NCBI RefSeq assembly: GCF_033297405.1
Contig: NW_026944231.1
Coordinates: 44,484-108,483, forward strand
Origin: Parathielavia appendiculata
Taxonomy: Eukaryota > Ascomycota > Sordariomycetes > Sordariales > Chaetomiaceae
Direction: 5' to 3'
Length of the DNA stretch: 64,000 nucleotides
Under the pieces are notes generated by a model that did no database searches, was not told the origin of the DNA, and saw only the letters and a program-made list of their open reading frames with translations. Positions 56,115 through 64,000 of this stretch are shown here, one piece after another (positions within the stretch are counted from its first letter, which is position 1; the number at the start of each line of letters is the position of its first letter). The position numbers and the translations under genes were made by a program.

Positions 56115-56633
56115 ATGAACATGCGGAGCAGCAACATGGCCAATACGATGGGAATGCACATGCACACCCTCATCGAGCCACCGACGGCGCCGGTGCGCCC
56201 GTACCCGCACCACAGCCACGACCTGGCTCTGCAAAAGTACCTCCTGCTCAACGAGCAGCACGAGTCGCTGCGGCAGCACCTGGACGAGCTGCGCCCGCCA
56301 CGGCAAAACTCGCTCTGCACCCCCGTCTCGGCCAGCCCGACCACATCACCCACTCGCATGGGCTCGAACTCCCGGCGGGGGCAGCACAACTTCTCGCTTC
56401 TGGCAAGAAAGGGCTCCTGCCCGGACAGCGAGGTGATGGGAGACGAGGTGGCCGTCGAGGAGGCCAAGCTCTGTGACGTCAACGAGGGCATCAAGCGGGC
56501 ACTGACGGAGCTGCTCAACTGCGACACGGTGCGCGCCGACCGCGCCTTTCGCACTTGGGTCCAGTGCCGTCTAATGGACACGGAGCGGGAGCTGCGCAGC
56601 GGGAGGAGGCGACGGAGCGCACCCGGGCCATGA
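56115..56633 (+). CDS. Uncharacterised small protein with Met/His-rich N-terminus
   Basis: The first in-frame ATG is at 56115, giving 172 residues (MNMRSSNMANTMGMHMHTLI…); the frame is open further upstream but without ATG. After the Met/His-rich start comes a helical segment LALQKYLLLNEQHESLRQHL, a Ser/Arg linker (SPTRMGSNSRRGQHNFSLL) and a second helical part (EAKLCDVNEGIKRALTELL, DRAFRTWVQCRLMDTERELR). The sequence has the look of a conserved filamentous-fungal protein, but I recognise no domain. It may be longer if an upstream exon exists. Confidence 0.65.
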   Translation: MNMRSSNMANTMGMHMHTLIEPPTAPVRPYPHHSHDLALQKYLLLNEQHESLRQHLDELRPPRQNSLCTPVSASPTTSPTRMGSNSRRGQHNFSLLARKGSCPDSEVMGDEVAVEEAKLCDVNEGIKRALTELLNCDTVRADRAFRTWVQCRLMDTERELRSGRRRRSAPGP

Positions 56634-57224
56634 TCGTCCCCGGAAGATTGGATCGGCCAATCCGCGCATATGGGAAGCGGGGTCGGACACGTGCCGGCTT
56701 ATTTGGTTTCGCTTCCTCTTGGATACTCTATTTTATGGGCATTGTAATCAGCGGAAAAACCATGGCATTTGGCTTGGAGTTTGGGATGATGTGGACTTTA
56801 ATGTTTTTTGGACAGGAATGTGGGCATTGGCACCACTTCCTTTTCCACGATCGCGACACTGAAGGTCTGCGCTGGATTTTTGGTTGGTTTGAATAGGATC
56901 AGAAGGGAAAAGCAGGCTCTTCAAGGCGGGAGAAATCGATGATGTTGCTTGTTGATTGATACTTCAGTTCTTCAAGGCCACCCGATTCTGTGCTTTTGGC
57001 GAGGCCATCGTCGAGAAAACTTGCGAGGCCATTGCAAAGAAAAACTGGCTTGTACGCACTGATAACCCTAACCCGTTGAATCCAGTAGATCCTGACACCT
57101 CAATTCTCGGCAGGCAACAGCTCCTCAGGCTCTGGAATGTCCTACAATTGGCCGTCTCCCACCATCACACAGTTTCCGCAAGCAAAGAAAGCATCATGCA
57201 ACTCTTTAATTCGGAAGCGCGAAG
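56634..57224. other. Spacer and promoter of the cyclophilin-RRM gene
   Basis: 591 bp without a supported gene. Confidence 0.55.
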
Positions 57225-58843
57225 ATGTCTGTTCTCCTGGAAACCAGTGCGGGCGATATTGTAATTGACCTGCTGGTCGATTACGCGCCCAAAATGTGCG
57301 AGAAGTAAGTCCACAACTCGTCGCAACCGTCCCTCCAACTTTGTCACTTTGCGCCAGCGCCGCTTGGTTGGCCGTCTTGCTAACCAGTGCCATGTCTAGC
57401 TTCCTCAAGCTTTGCAAGGTCAAATACTACAACTTCTCCCCAATCCACTCCGTACAAAAATCCTTCTCCTTCCAGACCGGCGACCCTCTCGGGCCAATGG
57501 CTCCTCAATCCGACGGCGGCACCTCCATCTGGGGCCTGCTCTCGGGCAGCCCGGCCGACAGGACCTTCACCGCACTCTTCCACCCGAAGCTAAAACATAT
57601 CGAGCGAGGTACCGTTAGCATGGCGACAGCCCCCCATCCATCCGACCCGGACCGACGCGTGGCAGCCTCGCAGTTCATCGTTACGCTTGGGGACAATACC
57701 GACTACCTGGATGGGAAAGCTGCCATCTTTGGTAAAGTGGTTGAGGGTTTTGATGTCCTCGAAAAGATCAACGACGCCATCGTCGACGAGCGCGGTCACC
57801 CCCTGGTCGACATTCGCATCAAGCACACTGTTATCCTTGATGACCCCTACCCCGACCCGGCCGGCTTGCGGGAGCCCAGTAGCTCGCCGCCTCCGACGAA
57901 AGCGCAGCTTGCAACGGTCCGCATTGCCGAAGACGAGGAACTTCTAGACGAGGAGGCCAACGAAGAAGCCGCCGCCCAGGCAGAGCGGAGGAGGAAGGAG
58001 CGCGAAGCAGCGGCACAAGCCCTGACGCTCGAAATGATGGGGGACCTGCCCTTTGCCGAGGTCAAGCCGCCAGAAAACGTCCTCTTCGTCTGCAAACTGA
58101 ACCCCGTCACAACCGACGAGGACCTGGAGCTGATCTTCAGCCGGTTCGGTAAGATTCTGAGCTGCGAGGTGATTCGGGACCAGAAAACCGGCGACAGTCT
58201 GCAGTACGCCTTCATTGAGTTCGAGGACCAGAAGAGTTGCGAGGACGCTTACTCCAAGATGGATGGCGTCTTGATTGACGATCGCCGAATTCACGTCGAC
58301 TTCAGCCAGAGCGTGAGCCGGCTGAGCGATGTGTGGCGAGACGATACCAACAAGAAGCGGAAGAACGCGGCGGCGAGGAGGGCAGGCGGTGGCTGGGGCG
58401 GTGTCAAGGAGCTGGAGAAGCGACGCCAATACCGCAATGAAGACGTCGAGCCGGATGATGATACCGGTTACCGTATGGTCCATGGAATGGAAGACTTACG
58501 TGGCCGCCACGACAAGGAACGGGACCCTGAGAGAGGCGGGCCGAGTAGTCGGGATTCCGCTCGGTACAATGGTGACGGTCGACGCCCAGACCGTTCACCC
58601 GACCGGCACGGGGATAGACACTGGTCCGGATATGGCGACAGGAAGGGTGACGCGGGACGGCGCAGCCGGAGCCCCAGGGGAGGCCGCTATCGGGATAACC
58701 GCCATGACCGGCCGGGAGGCGTTGGGAAGAGCCGGGGAAGTAGGGACTGGTCCCGGAAAGATCGACGAGATTACGATCGTGATCGAGGGGCGAGTGAAGA
58801 TAGAGACAGGTACCGCGGACACGATGAGTACAGGAGCAGGTAA
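57225..58843 (+). CDS. Cyclophilin-RRM peptidyl-prolyl isomerase (PPIL4/Cyp6 type)
   Basis: Exons 57225-57304 and 57400-58843 (95-nt intron with GCTAAC branch site and TCTAG end) encode 507 residues. Residues 1-170 are the cyclophilin domain: MSVLLETSAGDIVIDLLVDY, FQTGDPLGPMAPQSDGGTS and ASQFIVTLGDNTDYLDGKAA, ending with GKVVEGFDVLEKIND. As in PPIL4 relatives, several cyclophilin active-site residues differ from canonical ones. A charged helix (QAERRRKEREAAAQALTLEM) leads to an RRM at about 251-330 with RNP motifs (LFVCKLNPV and LQYAFIEFE). The C-terminal ~100 residues are rich in Arg, Asp, Gly and Ser (RRSRSPRGGRYRDNRH), typical of splicing-associated proteins. Probably nuclear and linked to the spliceosome. 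Confidence 0.94.
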
Positions 58844-61800
58844 CCGGCCGAGCTCCTGCGCACTGCTTGCATAATGCGATGGAACGTTATGTTCTTATGC
58901 AGTCCGGGCTTCCTCGTGCAGCAGACGGTCCCCTTGGACCCGAGAAGCATCCGAACTGGATACACTTTATGGTTAGTCTCCCCCGTCATCCTATAACCGA
59001 GCTCAACCTGACCGAACGAGATGCCGAGTACCCTTGAAATGCGTGGTATTTTGATACTGTACTCGTCCATCCTCCCAACCGTCGTCCTTTGACGCCTCAT
59101 CCGTCTTGTGTGCAACGTTTTAAAACGCGCCGCGAACAATCACTAGTATGATGACTCTGGACTTGATGGAAGTAAGCTCAATCTCGCTTCCCTCTGTGTG
59201 GACAACGTCCGTGCAGCGCTTGACCAGGCTGCTGTGAAGTCTGTGGTTTCGGACCTTGTTCTGGAGTCAGGGTCTCAAGCTGACGGCCACACCATGAGCA
59301 GGGCTGCTGTTCCGGCGGCATCTTCCGACCAGCATTACGCTCGAATACGGTGGGCTGCGGCAAAGCCAACTATAGGACCCGTTTTTTCCCGTCCGATTTA
59401 TACGAGGTCAATCTATCTGCGCTGTAGGCTGAACCTATGAGAATGGCTGATGGCCACTGTTTTGTTCGCGGCGCCGGCCTCCGGTCGCCACCGTTGGACC
59501 ACAGCCCTTCCCCAAGACACGCACATGCCACGTTGTGTCACGGAAACAAGCGAGATCCCGACACCCAATATCTGTCCCAACCCGATCTTCCACACGTCGA
59601 TGGCTCATGCCCTCGGGTTCGGGCCGCATCGTCGTGTCAACCCCCGACAACCGATTGGGGTTGCCGGGTGACGGTGGGATTCAGACCCTGTCGCCTTGAG
59701 ACTGGCGCCCGGTGCCTCTGCGACCTGGCGCACATGTGCATTGTACGTCCTCTAATTGTACCGAGGACGCCCTCCCTTCCCTTCTGCGACATGTCTTCGC
59801 TCATGGGTTCACGATCAAAAGACCTCTGGTGCCACTGGACTTTGACATTGAGCTTTTCATGTCTCCAGCAAATGCGAATGCCGATAACTAGCAACTGTGC
59901 TCTTCTGTCAGTCGGAGGTCATGGTCTGGGCCACCGAGTAGGGAGTACATGTGGCAGGTCGGTGGTCTTCAGGACAAGGGTGTGTCAACCCGTGCTGCAT
60001 CGGCAACTACCACGATCATTCCTGTAAGATCCGCTGTTTCCCCCCGCAATGTTACTTGTAATCATACCTTACATGGCTCGGTTCCTTACCAACCTACCAG
60101 CAGTGTCTCAATGGCCCAGAGACTAAGTATATCGAGTGTACCGGAACTCATTTCGAGGGTCGAGAGTCAGTGGATTAGGCATCCAAGATTGGCAGCCGCG
60201 ACGAAAACACGCGTACAAGTCGGTTTACGGTGTGTAATCGATATCCACATACGCCGGGCCCGATGGCGTTTGCCAACCGGTCGCCAGGCCACGGCCGTTC
60301 ATGGTTGCTAGGTCGGTGTAATACACCTTGCTGAATTGACCCTGCGAGATCTGATCTACACCGACTTCGGCCGCCGTACACCACAAGCTTGGCTGCTTCA
60401 ACGTGCCGCTCCCGCTTTGTCCTCGTTTGGTGGGAAGCCTTGCGTCAAGTGTTTCTTCCTCCGGCTCTCGCGCGGGGGTTCTGTGTCACCTGTGAAGGTG
60501 ATGGGTCCGAGCCAAGATACTTGTACCCTCATAGCGCCCCTGCCTAGCCCTCACTGCAGCACACTTCGCGTCGCCCTGTGAGCTTGGGAGGAGGAGGACG
60601 CGGGGTCAGATCACCGCAGCATGTTAACCGATCAGCAACGCTTCCAAACGGGGACTCAACCAGGCTGTTAACGTTGACGGTTGCCTGGTGGTGTGTTAAA
60701 GCATACAGCACTTGTCAGCGAGAAACCTGTCATCGTTGCTACACATTCGGTTACACGTGCCCCTGAGCACAACGCCAGTGCTGCAGCTTGGATTGGTTGA
60801 GAAGACCAACGCCAGCCTCACCTGGGTCTCCTCCAAAGACATCCCCCGCCTTCAGACGGGCGCCTGCAGATCGGGTGGCAACTGGACTTGACAGCACGTC
60901 GACTTGCAAGTGGCCGAAAACACCGAGTACTGATAGCCTTCCAAATCCTCCGCGTCTTCCAGCATGTGGTGGAATTGTCGGTATCGGTGCGGCCAGCCCT
61001 AGGGCTCCCCTGCCAGAAATTAAGTGCTTCTGTTGGCCACTCATTGGGGTGGCTGCGGTAAATCGGTCTCGGTTGTCTTGGAGAGATGGAAGCTTCGGGC
61101 CTTCGCCACACGAAGTCCAGCTGGCCAGAACCATTGAAGATGTGAAGGCACAAGGGTAGATACCGGGAGCGTCTAGAGTACTTCTGCTCCGGCACACAAA
61201 TGCCTTGCATGAGGTATTGGCTACTAGTTGATACCGAGATATGGCGTCCTGAAGATGTCGCAGTTTAGTCCTGCCCGTCATCAACAGCAGCCTTAGACAT
61301 CTGGCGCAGATCAGGCAACGACAATCTTGGACGAAACGTGCATATGTTACGCCCGGGACCCTCGCCGAGCGCTGCAAGTGTTTTACTTATGAGACACCGT
61401 CGGCAGTCTTATGAGACCCCGTCGGCAGTCCTTGCCTCTTGCCGGAGGGGGCCGAAGCGCCAACGTCAGATTCTCGGGAGAGAGAGTCCAGCACCGGTCC
61501 GATTCTGGGGTCCCGGAAAGCCGCTCGCGGTTGCGGAGATGAAGCTTGGTGTCACGACATGCACGCAATATCTTGCAGCGTCCGAAAATCTTCGTCCTTC
61601 CGGGCGCGAGCACAAGGCTTGTCTGTACTGAGATGCAGCTGGCGTTTGGTCTCCGCGCTAAGCATGCTTCTCGAGAATCCTCAGGAGCTGTCTGTGGAGA
61701 ACAAACAACAATCCCCTCGCTGTCAAATCGGATGGCTCCCCACGGGAAGGCGGGAAGAGGAGTTGATTGCAGCAAGGGATCGCTCGCAATTCGATCTCAG

Positions 61801-64000
61801 GACGACAAGATCAGATTTGCTCGCACAAAACGCTGTCAGGGTACAGGTCACCCTGGCACTCTCCCCTTATGGATCAAACGCGCCTGTGTGCGGTGACGTC
61901 CTCACGGTTGAATGGCTTTTCATCGCCGGGTTGGAGCGAAGCAAAATTCGAGGCTTGGGAGCAGGTGGCTGAATTTCAACGTCCCGATTCGCCCCGCCGA
62001 GATCTCCGTCTGCCAGCGCATGTACTAAGTAGAGTACGGAGTACCCTACAGCTCGGTGTTTGTGTCCGATCGATGTTTTTCTGGGACCGAGAGGCGCCTG
62101 CACGATGCCCAAGTCCCCATCTTGAACCTCTTGGTATGGATCCTCTGTTCCTATTGCTTTTCAGGCAGTCTGAGGAGAAGTCAGTTGGTTGATTACGCCA
62201 ATAAATGCCGGCAGGCACATGCAGTCAATCAGGAAGCGACATGTAATAATGAAACCGATCGTCTTCGGCATAGCACAACTGGGAGCGTTCGAGGCCACAT
62301 CTTCCTTAGCGGCCTCGGACAGCGCCAGAAACGAGGCCAGGCACCTACTGCGTTTCAGATACGTAATGAACAGGTCCTGCGTCGCCTGCAGGACGTATGG
62401 CAATTTGCAGTTGTTGCTAAGGCATTTTCATGGATACACCGACTCTAAAATACAAGTACAGAGTCACGGTGCCACAGATCATTGGCACCTGGAAACCCTG
62501 CTCAGACAGACACTCCGTCTTCGGGGTGGGCTGGAAGCTGCCATAACGAAGGAACCTCACCATGTACCTTTGGCTGATTCGCCCGTTCTCCTTCGGACTC
62601 TTGGCCAACAAACCGTCGAACTATCTGTGGCCGTTTCAAACTTGAAGAGTTCGATTCGTCAGTTAGCAACAGGTACAGGATTCCTTTGCCCTGGACACTC
62701 CGTTTTCCGTTTGATAACGGCTCACTTCTCGCAGGTCTGGACTTGTCATACAGTTTGCCCACACGAGCAGGATGCATACCTTACGTTCAACTTGCATGGC
62801 TTCCAAGGTCCAGTAGCACGGTCGCACTCAAAATGAGCGGTTGAAGACATCCTCAAAGTACTGATATCAGCATGGATCATCGGTGACACAGCGGCCGGAG
62901 CTATCCAGAGTCATGCCAAAGCAAAATGATCTGGTCTAGATGCACTAAGCCCTTGAGAAGACGACAATGTCCAGGCCCATGATGCATGTGCTACATGTAG
63001 CAATTGGATTTCTGTTTCTCACTCCTCGGTCCCCCTGAGCCTACATATGCCTTGTTCCCGCATGTCGATCTTTCTGAGAGATGCTGGAAACTATAACTGA
63101 GAAAAACAGACGGATTGCACGTTTCCATGGCATATGCATTTGGCTTGAATCGTCCAGTCCAGATCTCCTCCATGACTACCAGGTACCTGGTATCGCCGAA
63201 CGTCCTCGTGGCCAGCGGCAGCGCCGTGCCGTCGAAGCAGTATCTCTGGTTGGTCCGGAGGGCCTGGCCAAACATTCCCCAAATTTATCAACCACATGGG
63301 TCTCTGTTCTTTGACCGTGGAATGTCAAAGTCTATCCAACCCTGCATTACAGACTTCTCCCGTTTCTACGGACTACATGTCTGCAGCGTACCCTGCAGGC
63401 ACATAACGTCCTGGAAGCCCGGAGAGTGGGGGACATGGAGGCAAACGAAGGCCGATCAAGATCCACTTTTACGTTGCTCCTCTCCCATTGGTATCATATC
63501 GGAAGTCGTACAGCAGACACGGCAGTGTTCAAAGTCTTACACCGTCAAGTTTGGTCTCACACTAGTCCTGTCAAGTCTGGTGTTATCAAAGTATGCCACA
63601 CAACCCCAAGCTAGCATCAGATCCTTCTTGACACCCACAAATATCCTATATCAGTCCTTCACAATCTGCAGCGTCATATCAACAAGTACTTCATGCGACT
63701 GCCCGACACGGACTCCGTTTCCCCTCAAGTGCCACCAGGCTTTACCCGGACGATAGATGAGGGGCATCGACAAGGGTAAGCACACGTCTCTTCTGTGCAA
63801 CGACGAGGTAGGTACCTTCGGTTTGTGTAACTTGGCTGAGGTTGAAGGGGGCCTGCTGGTGGGCCTGGATGTCCTAGTAACGGCCACCAGGGAAACGGAC
63901 CCCTTCCATATGTGCATGACAAACAGAAGAGCTTGACCATGGCTTCATTTTTGCGATCTAGACAACGACATGGCCACTCACTGTGGTTGTGGCACTCCCT
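58844..64000. other. Gene-poor right end, no gene recognised
   Basis: Over 5 kb I find only short, overlapping frames without domains, signal peptides or plausible intron-linked extensions. The longest (minus 61377-60751, plus 62189-62836 and 63115-63756) do not resemble any family I know. A 22-bp tandem duplication is at 61388-61431. The stretch could include decayed genes beyond recognition, or real genes of unknown type extending past the window. Confidence 0.45.
61388..61431. repeat. 22-bp tandem duplication
   Basis: TATGAGACACCGTCGGCAGTCT is followed directly by a second copy with two differences (CACC to CCCC, and the last base T to C). It is not inside a called gene. Confidence 0.8.

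Noticed and set aside
21012..58843. Possible functional cluster of nuclear genes (coilin-like, SGF29, SSN3, RPA43, cyclophilin-RRM)
   Set aside because: They are on both strands, widely spaced, mixed with unrelated genes, and housekeeping loci commonly sit together by chance in fungal genomes.

Overview
This window is nuclear DNA from a filamentous ascomycete, most likely a sordariomycete close to the Sordariales. The genes are split by short introns (about 45-105 nt) with GT...AG ends and CTAAC/CTGAC-like branch points. Coding regions are GC-rich, spacers are less so, and the products are typical fungal ones: a secreted PhoD-type phosphatase, a GH6 cellulase, Rib1, Arf6, Ssn3/CDK8, Arp2 and phosphomannose isomerase. 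Intron boundaries were set by hand from splice signals and protein continuity, so they should be read as models.

Layout. 1-4.9 kb is a decayed, gene-poor stretch holding the 3' end of a pogo/Fot1-type transposase, a 24-bp minisatellite and a casein-kinase-1-like pseudogene. 4.9-7.2 kb carries a seven-exon secreted PhoD phosphatase. 7.2-13.6 kb is gene-poor and contains a broken gene resembling a family of large HET-like fungal membrane proteins. 13.6-16.0 kb holds a conserved-looking coiled-coil gene that now has a frame disruption and an in-frame stop. 16.8-20.3 kb has a divergent pair: a GH6 cellulase without a cellulose-binding module, and GTP cyclohydrolase II. 21.0-25.5 kb encodes a 1.48-kb-residue acidic protein whose two ends resemble the two folded domains of coilin, the Cajal-body scaffold. 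26.3-27.4 kb encodes a single-pass cell-surface protein.

28.0-29.2 kb contains a clear but heavily mutated copy of SPT3 (SAGA complex). 29.5-32.2 kb is an FAD monooxygenase with long extra ends. 33.5-34.1 kb is a small Thr/Cys-rich secreted protein. 35.9-58.8 kb is a normal housekeeping block: phosphomannose isomerase, Sgf29, Arf6, Ssn3, Arp2, an Asp/Glu racemase-family protein, an MFS sugar transporter, an NmrA/isoflavone-reductase-like protein, Rpa43, two unknown proteins and a cyclophilin-RRM protein (PPIL4 type). 58.8-64 kb shows no gene I can support.

Most of the intact genes work independently. Several are nuclear (coilin-like, Ssn3 of Mediator, Sgf29 of SAGA, Rpa43 of RNA polymerase I, the cyclophilin-RRM protein), but nothing in the sequence shows that they are co-regulated. 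The most notable observations are the coilin-like protein and the RIP-like decay of SPT3 only 9 kb from an intact SAGA gene.
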